NCBI RefSeq assembly: GCF_003590095.1
Contig: NC_039478.1
Location: 3,844,001 to 3,908,000, forward strand
DNA: 64,000 bases
From: Trichoplusia ni
Lineage: Eukaryota > Arthropoda > Insecta > Lepidoptera > Noctuidae
Direction of reading: 5' to 3'
Numbering within the stretch: the first letter of the stretch is position 1; the number at the start of each line of letters is the position of its first letter. The notes beneath the pieces were generated by a model. That model had not been told where the DNA came from. It did not search any database and saw only the letters and a list, made by a program, of their open reading frames with translations. Of this stretch, positions 1 to 10,139 are shown piece by piece. The translations under genes were made by a program, and so were the position numbers.

Positions 1-194
1 ACCCTGTTTTTTTCACATTTTGCATTATATCTTCGCTCCTATTAGTCGCATCGTTAAAGTTTATAGCCTAAAAGCCTTCCTCGATGAATGGTCTATTCAA
101 CACAAAAAGATTTTTTCAATTTAGACCAGTTGTTCCTGAGATAAGCGCGTTCAAACAAACAAACAAACTCTTCAGCTCTATATATTAGTATAGA
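1..194 (-). mobile_element. H: short non-autonomous Helitron, cut by window edge
   Basis: Read on the minus strand the family starts TCTATACTAATATATA and ends GCAACAGCTAG before a T, matching the Helitron rule (5' TC, 3' CTRR, insertion between A and T). This copy keeps the 5' end (TAGTATAGA on the plus strand, ending at 194); its CTAG end lies outside the window. It has no coding capacity. Confidence 0.7.
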
Positions 195-1200
195 TATCAA
201 ATCATTATTGAGTACATTTATTAGTTCAACTAAGGATATACGAGGAATGCTTCGCAAGCTAGACTGAGCGCTACACTGATACAAATTAAAATTGGTATTT
301 GGTATCAAAATAAAGGTCTTGATTTGAAGTATTCAAATATAATGAAATAAATTAGAATAATAAGAAGGAGGAGGAATTACTTCCATGAAAATCGCGCGCA
401 GTAGGCGCCGCGACGTCCGTGTAATATCGATCGTACTCACGGGCGGTTCTTTTGGAGCAAGCTACGCGCATTGAGTACATTTTTTGTAATTAATTCTCGA
501 AAAATGTTTTCAATATTCAAATCATTCAAATCAAGACCTTCATTTTGATACCAAACATGACTATTATGTCTCACCATCATCCAATCTCTTATAACTAAAA
601 GTACAATTGATTCGTCCATTCTGTGTTCATAGATCTTTTTACTGATTTTACACTCGCATTTATTCTAAGCAATTGTCAAGAAAATTCTATCAAAGAGGAT
701 TAATTGGCAAATATCGTTCTATACTTTAATATTTACATGTATAATATCAAATCATTGTAGAGAAGTTACATTTATTTGCTTAACTTTTCAAATATGAAGA
801 ACGCCTTGGACAGAGCGCTACACTGTTACATATTAAAATTGTCGTAGTGTTGTCGTGTTTGGTATCAAAATAAAGGTCTTGGTCTGAAACAGTCAAATGT
901 TACTAAATCCATTAGTTATTATAAAAAGAAGGACGATTTACTGCTATGAAAATCACGTGCTGTCGGCGCCGCGATGACCGAGTAATATCGATCGTACTCA
1001 CGTTCGGTACTTAGAGAGCAAACTGCGCGCATCGAATATGTTTTCCGCAATAAATTCTCAAACATTATCATTATATTCAAATTATTCATTTCGAGACCTT
1101 CATTTTGATACCAAACATGACAATGATATCACAACGTATAATTCGTTTCAAAGTATTTCATTTATTTTATTCCGCTTCTTTGCTTCAAGGCAGTTATCAC
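195..1200. repeat. b1-b2: two diverged foldback units in tandem
   Basis: Two related units of about 560 bp lie head to tail. Each has a lead that includes GACTGAGCGCTACACTG or GACAGAGCGCTACACTG, then a foldback. In b1 (296-561) the arms TTTGGTATCAAAATAAAGG and its reverse complement near 535-556 pair over roughly 33-37 bp. In b2 the foldback spans 852-1121. The loops hold a GC-rich core with GGCGCCGCGA and ATCGATCGTACTCACG. The layout resembles a MITE or foldback element, but I see no clear target-site duplication. Confidence 0.65.
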
Positions 1201-1540
1201 ATTTGTGCACGAATGCATTAATATAACAATTGTTTTTATGACTTGGGCTGTACTCTTTCGTCGGCGAAAACCCGCCAAATCCTTGGCTACATGTGACCCT
1301 GGTAGTGATGCGATGCACTCTCGGGCTGGTTGCCAGATAAGTTCAGTCGAGTTGATAATATCCGACTGATGTGGGCTAGGCCGCGCCTTATGTTTTAATT
1401 ATAATGTAGGGTTCCATTCTATTTGACTTACCCAGATCAATACATTCTTTTAATACCAAATACTTTTCCCTTTAACCCGTGCTAATGAAAAGCTTTGTGT
1501 AACTCGCAAAACGTTATTCGTGTTGGCTCAAGGATTTTAC
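1201..1540. repeat. c: spacer block following b2
   Basis: About 340 bp containing TTTCGTCGGCGAAAACCCGCC (a small hairpin in better copies) and GATGCGATGCACTCTCGGGC. It follows b2 in most places where it occurs. No open frame of note and no identity I recognise. Confidence 0.55.
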
Positions 1541-1853
1541 AAAAGAATATTATATGACGCAAAACACTTTCCCATGATTGTTTACTGATGGAGCGTTTTG
1601 GAATATTTAAATCTAAACATACATTGGCTCATATTAAAACACTCCTCAGGCCGCCACCCGCCGTGACCTGTATGAAAGGCTAAATGGCTTTAAGGAAGAA
1701 GATATTACCTTTAATCGGGTATTTTCTTCATAAGAATGACATTTTGGAAACAAAGAAAATTAATTAAATTTTGCTCAAGTTGCTTACCTAAAACTTTAAA
1801 AAGAGCCTGAAAAACAAGCAATTCGGAAAAAATCTTTTGATTTTATAAAGTAA
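1541..1853. repeat. d: spacer block; uninterrupted Helitron target site at its left edge
   Basis: Starts near AATATTATATGACGCAAA, directly after the c block. At 41910 and 53826 the same d sequence is preceded by a Lep1-like Helitron, so this is the empty-site allele of that insertion. It holds a pyrimidine- and GC-rich patch (GGCCGCCACCCGCCGTGACC) but no gene. Confidence 0.6.
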
Positions 1854-2174
1854 CTAGCTGTTGCCCGCGACTTCGTCCGCGAGGTTAGAAGACATAAATT
1901 ATGATTTATATCTACCCTGTTTTTTCCACATTTACCATTGTATCTTCGCACGTATTAGTCGCAGCGTGATAGTATATAGCCTAAAACCTTCCTCGATGAA
2001 TGGTATATTCAATACAAAAAGAATTTTTCAATTTGAACCAGTAGTTCCTGAGACTAGCGCGTTCAAACAAACTCTTCAGCTTTATATATTAATTAATATA
2101 GATTTGAACGAAAAGTTCTTGAGATTAGTGCGTTCAAACAAACAAACTCTTCAGCTTTATATATTAAATATAGA
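1854..2174 (-). mobile_element. H Helitron with duplicated tail
   Basis: Begins CTAGCTGTTGCCCGCGACTT (minus-strand 3' end) and finishes TATAGA before T. The segment from GTTCCTGAGACTAGCGCG to the tail is repeated (about 2042-2103, again 2115-2174), making this copy about 70 bp longer than its siblings. A 154-codon frame over it is a by-product of the repeat. Confidence 0.75.
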
Positions 2175-2900
2175 TAAAAAACACAACTTTTTAAATAAAC
2201 ATCAAATCAAAAAATTAACCATTACCTACTTAAATATTCTTTCTTCATTTAACTTCTTTCAAATACGAGTGACAATGTTAAAGAAAATTTATGTTAGACA
2301 AAAAGTTACATATTCATTAAAATAGTGTTTTGTCGTGTTTGGTGCAATAATGAAGATCGTGGTTTCAGACAGCGAAACGTAACTGTTGGATATCTACATA
2401 ATTAATCAAACTTCAAGCGACTTACATGATACGGATATCAACTGTTGTTCGATTCAACGGGCCTAGCAGCCGAATGACGGTAATACGTTATGTGGAGCCC
2501 TAGGCCCTCGCGCTGGTTCTCGCGCCGCCTCGCTCGAAGTCCCGTTAGTCAAGCGCGGCGCGGCGGTGACAGTGCATGCCGTTGCTGCTCTCTTGTATGC
2601 GTCCCTATGAAAATATTGTTGCGTTTGTTGCCTTAAACATCGATTCATATTTTTGGTCTGAAATAACGCTTATTTTGGAATACGTTCTTACATAATGGTA
2701 TAAAGCTGTATCAAAATAATTATAAGCGTTACTAGTATTTATCTTTGTACTAAGTTGTCCTTAACATCGTTTAATTTCATTGAATATCTTAGGAGTCATC
2801 AGTTTTGTAACGTAAATCCGCACTAAAATACTTCATATTACATAAACTACTGTGTCTCCATCGACGTTTGACGTACACATATATTTATTAGTTGCTTAAA
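2175..2900. repeat. e-f: GC-cored block and type-C leader
   Basis: e (2175-2640) begins AT-rich, then has GTCGTGTTTGGTGCAATAATG, a relative of the left arm of b1/b2 without a matching right arm, then a GC-rich core (about 2458-2605). f (about 2641-2900) leads directly to the variant PBS. Functions unknown. On the minus strand f would be the leader just 3' of the PBS. Confidence 0.55.
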
Positions 2901-2918
2901 GCCCCACGTTGTGCGCCA
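2901..2918 (-). other. PBS-like site, type C (tRNA-Lys)
   Basis: Plus strand reads GCCCCACGTTGTGCGCCA. It differs by one base from the 3' end of insect tRNA-Lys(CUU) with CCA (GCCCCACGTTGGGCG-CCA). The CCA is not encoded in animal tRNA genes, so a retroelement PBS on the minus strand fits better than a tRNA gene fragment. Confidence 0.6.
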
Positions 2919-4080
2919 AAACACGATTCTTTTCAATTTTGTTTTCGATGAATAAAAAAAATGCAGAAAATATGTTTAGTAGGGCTTTTAAAAAACTTGA
3001 CGTATGAAGTGAATTGAAAGATAGAAAATATTTTATAATTGTCTTTTTTTATATGGGCCTCGCACTAAGCGCATATTTTGTCTGTTTCTCTTTAGAATCG
3101 CGTAAAGGATTGATTCAAAGTGCGCTTTGCCTATGCAGCGAGCTGGCGGCGGTGTCCGGGCCTCGGATCTCGTCACAATTTCGATTTGAAATACTAGGGA
3201 AGCAGTAGTGAAAGAGAGTTACATGCATTATCAACAACAGCGTTAATACTACTTCATGCCATACCTGAAACGTATAACCTAATTCTTCATCCATAAGGTT
3301 TAGTTTTGCATGCAAACTTTCAGAACTTTAACCGTTTGATCACTAGCTTCATTCAACATTTGCATCAATGAATGGGCGTCTATGAAGGTTTTTTGCAAAT
3401 TTCTCGTGATTAATGAGATGAAAGCTTGAAACAGTAACACAAAAACACATCATAATTTCACCATCCATGAGTATCATACATTTTTCATGAAGACACGGCA
3501 GTATCAACAGTGTTATTATGAATCAAACAAAGCCGGCTCCACAGGAGGCGTGGCCGAGCTTCACACAATTCTTGGACTGGTTTCGCGCTCTCAACTTCGT
3601 CAAAATAAAACAAGTATTTGTGTAACTGAAAAATGACGAAAATAAATTTAGTATTTGTAGATTTGTAAGATCATCATAGGATATCAGGTTGGAAATCACA
3701 TTTTCGAATGTAATTAAATTGAGATCATTTTTATTTCGCACCTTAATAAAATAATGAAAATATATGTAGAGCTTTTTCAAGAATAAAGGAGTATTTGGGT
3801 CGAACATAATAATATCAACTGACTTTGAATAGTTGAATGACAGTGTAATGACCTAAGCATCGGGTGGGACAGCTACGTCACCGCGGTGTGTGAGTGAGAC
3901 CGCACTAGTGCGTCGTCGTGCTCACGCTCGAGTGGTAACTACTGTCTCAGCAGTTGGTTGTCGTTCGGGAAAAATAACAGTAATGTCATCTTAGTTAGCA
4001 ACTGCCGAGTTTTTCCTGCTATGATTTTGAATAAACTTTTTTAATTCTGTATTATTACTTTGCCTCCTCACAAACCACGA
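2919..4080. repeat. N: 1.1-kb module, inverted relative of P, with GC palindrome
   Basis: From 3120 to about 3545 the plus strand resembles the reverse complement of 5412-5833 (end of Q plus P); for example GCGCTTTGCCTATGCAGCG pairs with the P segment GCATAGTCAAAGAGCGC. A GC-rich palindrome lies at 3888-3927 (arms GTGTGAGTG / GTGCTCACGC around CGCACTAGTGCG). It ends near a TGAATAAAC run. Frames of 64-94 codons on either strand are not conserved as proteins. Confidence 0.6.
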
Positions 4081-5640
4081 TCGGTAGTTTATCTGTCATC
4101 TGCAAATTCATATTATGTTTATGGGTATAAGTATTAAATCACCTGGTGAAACACTCCAAGCCATACGCGGCGACCGAACGTAAGCGTCATCCGCCGTACG
4201 TCAGTCAGTTGAATGTGTCAGCAGGGACTGCACGTCGCTGAGTGCAAAATATTCAAAACCAACGTATTGCAGGGGTAAACACAACAAAACTCACTTACAT
4301 TATGTTCAATATATTATAATACACCGATTTTAAGTCATATCATAACTATTTTATGTCATAAATCCTGAAATATTTACAAATTCCTATCCTGAAGTCTAAA
4401 AACGTGGTTTTCTACTCGTCGGTCTAGGACTAAAGAGCCAAACAGTTGCTAGCAAAAATGAACCTTAGTCTTAATAGTCTTAGCGTTTACTATAATAAAA
4501 TTATTGAACTGTACTTGCAACGGTACTATCAGATTTGAACCTCTTCTTGCGTTATGGGTTCCTAGTACTAGTTTTCGGCATTCTACTGAATTTCGATCTC
4601 AAAAGGCCACGTGGACATTGTTGACCTTTTGACGGACTTCCTCCTCCACGTGGTCATAGATTGTTTACCATTTTACGGACTTTTTCCTTAAAATATTTAC
4701 AAAAGTAATGTAAATTGCATGATGGAGTGATTAAAACGTGTTTTATTTGCTCAGGCCCCATTGCTTTTTTTTTGCAAAATCATTAGAAATGAAGGACGAG
4801 TAGGAAACGATAACTTTGTCATAAAAACATGCTTTGATAAGCTTCGTACCATTTCCTTCACAAGCATCAAGTCTTTTTACTTTCTTGTTCTCTTACTGAC
4901 AGAATATAGGCTTATCGATTGGAACTCGACGCGTTTATGTTGGTGACAATAATCAATATCGTTGCATGTCTATACAGCAGAAGGTGAAAGGAATTCAAAA
5001 GCTTGTTACCTCTTCATATCCTCTTCTGCCTTTGTTTTTGCTTATCTTTTGCGTAATATATGTTCTTTTCTGCGGTTACTACTTTGCAAATGAGAGATGA
5101 ATGAATATCCAGGATAGGATATCAGAGTGCAAGACACTAAATTATAAATAAAAAATATTTTGTTCGATCTTAAGTAATAGCAATATCATTTGACATAGTG
5201 AGGAATGCATTTCATGTATGTAAAAAACGTCACTAAACCTAATAGAAGAAAACTAAATTTTGAATGTAGGTACTTCAGCTACTTTAGTTTTTTTTAATAA
5301 CTAGCCATAAATCAGAAATCGTTACGTCTGTAGCGATAAAATAGCACTTTCTGAAGGCTGGAGGGTGAAACGGGCTTAGGAACTAGATTTAGGTCGACGC
5401 AGTCACTCACAAAGCTGGCTTTTTTTGATTCATAAATAACTGTGTTGATACATCCGTGTCACTCTAAAAACTGGCCCATACTTGTGACTGTCACGGTTCA
5501 AGTTTATGTTATTATTTTCATTTTTTATGTCATTAATCATAAGAATTTTGCGAAAACCTTTCACTTATACCCAATTAATGATCCATACTTTGAAAAAGCC
5601 AATGATAGAACAGTTAAAGTGTTACAATTTTGCACACAAA
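4081..5640. repeat. Q: 1.6-kb module
   Basis: Contains CCGTACGTCAGTCAGTTGAA with a GC-rich stretch (4160-4250), TTGAACCTCTTCTTGCGTTATG, a CACGTG motif (4608-4613), and TATACAGCAGAAGGTGAAAG. Its last 230 bp (from about 5410) are the inverted counterpart of part of N. This copy has an extra CCTCCTCCACGTGG stretch shared only with the copy at 28741. No gene seen. Confidence 0.55.
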
Positions 5641-6260
5641 AGGACTAGACTTTAAAGCTTTGACATTTTGACAATATTTACCAAACCAGCATGTAGCGGT
5701 TCTTGTGCTCTTGATAAAATATAGTTAACTCCTTGCACTTCTCGGTCTCTAGTATTAAACTCGAGGATTGCTCCGGGATCCGACGCCCGTCCACATGCTG
5801 CCGGCTTGACGCATAGTCAAAGAGCGCGCCGTGAGGAAAATTTATCGTCAATCGGTTCATATGAGTAGCCGTTTGTTCCAGGGGTACGGATAGAGAGTGT
5901 AGTTACGTAATAGAAGTTCGTGTATGGCAATTTGCTAATTTAAATATTTAGTCAAGCCCCGCGTTGGGCGCCAAAAACTTAAATTTGGCTAATCTCTTTG
6001 GTCGATCCTTTTAACGATAAATGAATAATGGCTAGAAAGATGACCACAATGAAAAAATACACGTCAATTTCATTACTTCTTTCTTTGTTTCGTAGGTCTG
6101 AATATTTATAAAAAAAATGTCACATAGTTTACAAAAAGAGAATGTGTAATGAGATCTTAAATAAATGCTCTCATAACTAATGATGCCCTAATCACTAGCT
6201 CCTATTAATCTTAGCAACTATTTCAGGCTTCCGAACAGCTTGCTAGCATATTATCATATG
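5641..6260 (-). repeat. P-PBS-R unit, subtype B
   Basis: P (5641-5955) holds a 60-codon minus-strand frame containing GALFDYASS and GRRIP. R (5974-6260) starts AAAACTTAAATTTGGC and ends in the palindrome GCTAGCATA-ttatca-TATGCTAGC at 6242-6265, where the next Helitron sits. In minus-strand sense the order would be LTR 3' part, PBS, leader. I could not define TG...CA LTR ends. Confidence 0.55.
5956..5973 (-). other. PBS-like site, type B
   Basis: GCCCCGCGTTGGGCGCCA on the plus strand: 17 of 18 to tRNA-Lys plus CCA. Confidence 0.65.
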
Positions 6261-6511
6261 CTAGCTGTTGCCCGCGACTTCGTCCCCGTGGTTAGAAGAT
6301 ATAAGTTAATATTTCTACCTACCCTGTTTTTTTCACATTTTTCATTATGTCTTCGCCCCTTTTAGTCGCAGCGTTAAAGTTTATAGCCTAAAGGCTTCCT
6401 CGATAAATGGTCTATTCAACACAAAAAGATTTTTTCAACTTGGACCAGTTGTTCCTGAGATTAGCGCGTTAAACAAACAATCAACTCTTCAGCTTTAAAT
6501 ATTAGTATAGA
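6261..6511 (-). mobile_element. H Helitron, near full length (251 bp)
   Basis: CTAGCTGTTGCCCGCGACTT at the left and TAGTATAGA|T at the right; both Helitron ends are present. Same insertion as at 15305 and 51679. Confidence 0.8.
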
Positions 6512-6985
6512 TATCAAATCATTATTGAGTACATAGTATTAGTTCAACTAAGGATATACGAGGAATGCTTCGCAAGCTAGACTGAGCGCTACACTGATAC
6601 AAATTAAAATTGTCGTAGTGATGTCGTGTTTGGTATCAAAATAAAGGTCTTGGTCTGAAACAGGCAAATGTTACTAAATCCATTAGTTATTATAAAAAGA
6701 AGGACGATTTACTGCTATGAAAATCACGTGCTGTCGGCGCCGCGATGACCGAGTAATATCGATCGTACTCACGTTCGGTACTTAGAGAGCAAACTGCGCG
6801 CATCGAATATGTTTTCCGCAATAAATTCTCAAACATTGTTATTATATTCAAATTATTCATTTCGAGACCTTCATTTTGATACCAAACATGACTATGACAC
6901 TATCACAACATATAATTCGTTTCAAAGTATATAATTTATTTTATTCCGCTTCTTTGCTTCAAGGCAGTTATCACAGTTGTGGTTA
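6512..6985. repeat. b hybrid: b1 lead fused to b2 foldback
   Basis: The lead (GAGTACATAGTATTAGTTC) is of b1 type, while the foldback at 6623-6892 is of b2 type. Unequal exchange between b1 and b2 would delete about 560 bp and give this hybrid. Confidence 0.6.
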
Positions 6986-7375
6986 ATAAAAAAAAAAGAA
7001 TAAAAAAAGGTAAGGACACGAGTGCATTAATATAAAAAATGATATTATGACTTGGGCTGTGCTCTTTCGTCGGCGAAAAACCGACCAAATCCTTGGCTAC
7101 ATGTGACCCTGGTACTGATGCGATGCACTCTCGGGCTGGTTGCCAGATAAGTTCAGTCGAGTTGATAATATCCGACTGATGTGGGCTAGGACACGCCTCA
7201 TGTTTTAATTATAATGTAGGGTTCCATTCTATTTGACTTACCCAGATCAATACATTCTTTTAATACCAAATACTTTTCCCTTGAAACCGTGCTACTGAAA
7301 AGCTTTGTGTAACTTGCAAAACGTTATTCGTGTTGGCTCAAGGATTTTACAAAAGAATAAAATTGGTTGCCTTAA
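6986..7375. repeat. c block with A-rich entry
   Basis: Begins with a run of A and AATAAAA, then the TCGTCGGCGAAAAACCGACC hairpin and the GATGCGATGCACTCTCGGGC segment. It joins f directly, with d, H and e missing. Confidence 0.55.
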
Positions 7376-7640
7376 ACAACGATTAATATTTTTGGTCTAA
7401 AATAACGCTCACTTTGGAATACGTTTTTACATAATGGTATAAAGCTTTATCAAAATAATTATAAGCGTTACTAGTATTTATCTTTGTACTAAGTTGTCCT
7501 TCACATCGTTTAATTACAGGAAATATCTTAGGAGACATCAGTTTTGTAACGTGAATCCGTACCAAAATACTTCATATTACATAAGCTACTGTATCTCTAT
7601 CGACGTTTGACGTAACATATATATTTATTAGTTGCTTAAA
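7376..7640. repeat. f leader (type C)
   Basis: TTTTTGGTCTAAAATAACGC to GTTGCTTAAA, immediately before the PBS. Nearly identical to 23416-23680; a 60-codon minus frame inside it is unremarkable. Confidence 0.55.
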
Positions 7641-7658
7641 GCCCCACGTGGTGCGCCA
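7641..7658 (-). other. PBS-like site, type C
   Basis: GCCCCACGTGGTGCGCCA: two mismatches to the tRNA-Lys 3' end. Confidence 0.5.
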
Positions 7659-8821
7659 AAACACATTTTTTTTTCAATTTTAATTGCGATGAATAAAAAA
7701 AATGCAGAAAATATATTTATTTACTAGGGCTTTTTAAAAACTTGACGTATGAAATGAATTGAAAGATAGAAACTATTTTATAAATGTCTGGTTTTATATG
7801 GACCTCGCACTAAACGCATAATTTGTCTGCATCTCTTGAGAATCGCGTATAGGATTTAATTCAAGGCGCTCTTTGCCTATACAGCGAGCTGGCGGCGGTG
7901 ACCGGGCTTCGGATCTCGTCACAATTTCGATTTGCAATACTAGGGAAGCAGAAACGAAAGAGAGTTACATGCATTATCAACAACAGCGTTAATACCACTT
8001 CATGCCGTATCTGAAACGTATAACCTAAGCCTTCCACGATAAGGTCTCGTTTTGCATGCAAACTTTCAGAACTTTAACCGTTTGATCACTAGCTTCATTC
8101 AACATTTGCATCAAAGTATGGGCGTCTATGAAGGTTTTTTGCAAATTGCTCGTTATTAATGACATAAAACCTTGAAACGGTAACACAAAAACACATCATA
8201 ATTTCACCATCCTTGAGTATGGTCCATTTTCCATGAAGATACGGCAGTATCAACAGTGTTATTATGAATCAAACAAAGCCGGCTTCACAGGAGGCGTGGC
8301 CGAGCTTCACACAGTTCTTGGACTTGTTTCGCGCTCTCAACTTCGTCAAAATAGAACAAGTATTTGTGTACCTGAAAAATGAGGTAAATAAATTTAATAT
8401 TTGTTGATTTGTAAGATCGTCATAGGATATCAGGTCGGAAATCACATTTTCGAATGTAATTAAATTGAGATAATTTTTATTTCGCACCTAAATAAAATAA
8501 TGAAAATATATGCAGATTTTTTTCAAGAATAAAGGAGTATTTGCGTCGAACATAATAATATCAACTGACTTTGATACACTTGAATGACAGTGTAGTGACC
8601 TAAGCATCCGGTGGGAGAACTACGTCACCTCGGTGCGTGAGCGAGACCGCACTAGTGTGGCGTCGCGCTCACGCTCGAGTGGCAACTACTGTCTCAGCAG
8701 TTGGTTGTCATTCGGGAAAAATAACAGTAATGGCATCTTAGCTAGCAACCGCCGAGTTTTTCCTGCTATGGTTTTGAATAAACTTTTTTATTCCGTTTTA
8801 TTACTTTACCTCCTCTCAAAC
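7659..8821. repeat. N module joined to unique DNA
   Basis: Inverted-P arm from about 7860; GC palindrome at 8635-8674 (GCGTGAGCG / CGCTCACGC). After TTACTTTACCTCCTC it leaves the standard N sequence and enters DNA seen only here and at 24861. A 109-codon plus-strand frame (8633-8962) spans this join. Confidence 0.6.
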
Positions 8822-9069
8822 TCTTCATTGGCAATGTCTACAATAGCAACGTTTTCAACGCTCTGTTTTCCCCGTTTTGTTTGTACCTTGAGCAAATCAT
8901 TTTCAGCCGAAGACACACCAAGACTCAAACATACAAAATGTTGGAACTCAGAGTGGTTGTAACCGGCTACTGAAAAATCGATTAATGGATTCGGCAGCCT
9001 GTAATGTTATTATTCAATATAAATACTATTATTAATACTTATATAATACACTCACAAAAGTAGACTTCA
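8822..9069. other. Unique insert with exon-like minus-strand frame
   Basis: On the minus strand 66 codons are open (9006 down to a TAA at 8806-8808), with residues such as PLIDFSVAGYNHSEFQH and ENVAIVDIANEEF. Within it 8969-8810 is bounded by TTTTTCAG on the upstream side and GAG|GTAAAGT on the downstream side, like splice acceptor and donor. It could be a captured exon or a piece of an unrecognised element. I cannot name the protein. Confidence 0.3.
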
Positions 9070-9941
9070 AAGCTTTGACGTTTTGGTTATACTTTACCAA
9101 ACCTGCATATGTAGTGGTACTTGTGCTTTTGATAAAATACAGTTAACTCCATGCACTTCTCGATCCCTAGTATTAAATTCGAGGATTGCTTCGGGATTCG
9201 ACGCCCGTCCACATGCTACCAGCTTGACGCATAGTCAAAGAGCGCTCCGTATGGAAAATTTATCGTGAAGTGGTCCATATGAGTAGCTGTTTATTCCATA
9301 GAATTTATTGTGGTACAGTTAAAAAGTGTAGTGGAGTATACAGTAATAGAGTCATGTATAGAAATTGTTTATAGATTATTTAGTCATGCCCCGCGTTGGG
9401 CGTCAAATGAACAAAAATTCAGCTGAACAGAAATACGTGCATTATTTTTGAAGTTTCGGTCACTTTTTTAATAAATGAATAGTGCTGCAAGAAATGGAAT
9501 AAAAAATAAATGTCTATTTCTATACTTATTTCGTAGGACAAAATATAAGAAAAATATCACATAGCTTAAAAAAGAATGTTCACTGAAATCTTAAATAAAT
9601 GCTCTCATAATTGATGATGTCCTAGTCACTAGCTACTATTAATAGCAACTATTTCAGGCTACCGGAAAGCTTGATAGCTGTGTAGGGTACTGTGAACACG
9701 TTAAAGATGTATGTGTGAGATGCACTCCTCTCTCAATGTCCCGTTATCTCTTCATGCCTATGCACTCCTTGTTTCAGAACATTTTCGGCGCATGTGCAAG
9801 CCTGAGCCTCGTGCTGATGAGGTTGCAAAACCAGTAAAAACTATTGTCCGTGACCTTGTAGCACATATCCTGCAAGCTTCTAACAAAATATAGTTTCAAT
9901 ACGAGTATTTACTAAACTTTATTTTGAAAACTTAAGGAAGT
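9070..9941 (-). repeat. P-PBS-R-M unit
   Basis: P (9070-9387), R (9406-9690), then M (about 9690-9941), which contains GAGATGCACTCCTCTCTCAA. The 60-codon plus-strand frame in M recurs in other copies but is broken or altered in several, so I do not call a gene. Confidence 0.5.
9388..9405 (-). other. PBS-like site, degenerate
   Basis: GCCCCGCGTTGGGCGTCA: the CCA has mutated to TCA. The same change is in the 25427 copy, and 56931 is related. Confidence 0.5.
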
Positions 9942-10139
9942 CTAGTTATGATTTATATCTACCCTTTTTATTTCAAATTTTTCATTATATCTTCGCTCAT
10001 ATTAATCGCAGCGTTAAAGTTTATAGCCAAGCCTTCCTCGATGAATGGTCTATTCAACACAAAAAGATAGTAGGTAGTTCCTGAGATTAGCGCGTCCAAA
10101 CAAACAAACACACTCTTCAGCTCTATATATTAGTATAGA
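9942..10139 (-). mobile_element. H Helitron, internally deleted near its 3' end
   Basis: CTAG is followed directly by TTATGATTTATATC; the CTGTTGCCCGCGACTTCGTCC stretch is gone. The 5' end TAGTATAGA|T is intact. The same deletion is at 25982 and 46684, so it predates the duplication. Confidence 0.7.

Noticed and set aside
1861..2325. 154-codon plus-strand frame, the longest in the window
   Set aside because: It runs across a Helitron with a duplicated tail into module e; the sister copies at 42239 and 54156 do not keep the frame and the composition is low-complexity.
7060..7090. GTCGGCGAAAAGCCGAC hairpin in c as a structured RNA or terminator
   Set aside because: Only a 6-bp stem with a GAAA-like loop, broken in several copies (GGCGAAAACCCGCC, GGCGAAAAACCGACC).
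8633..8962. 109-codon plus-strand frame
   Set aside because: It starts inside the GC palindrome of N, spans the joint to the unique insert and is disrupted in other N copies; the minus-strand reading of the insert looks more protein-like.
9711..9893. 60-codon plus frame in M seen in several copies
   Set aside because: Recurrence follows from DNA duplication. Copies at 18240 and 30792 carry G-rich changes that alter the middle, and 33600 and 57230 lose it.
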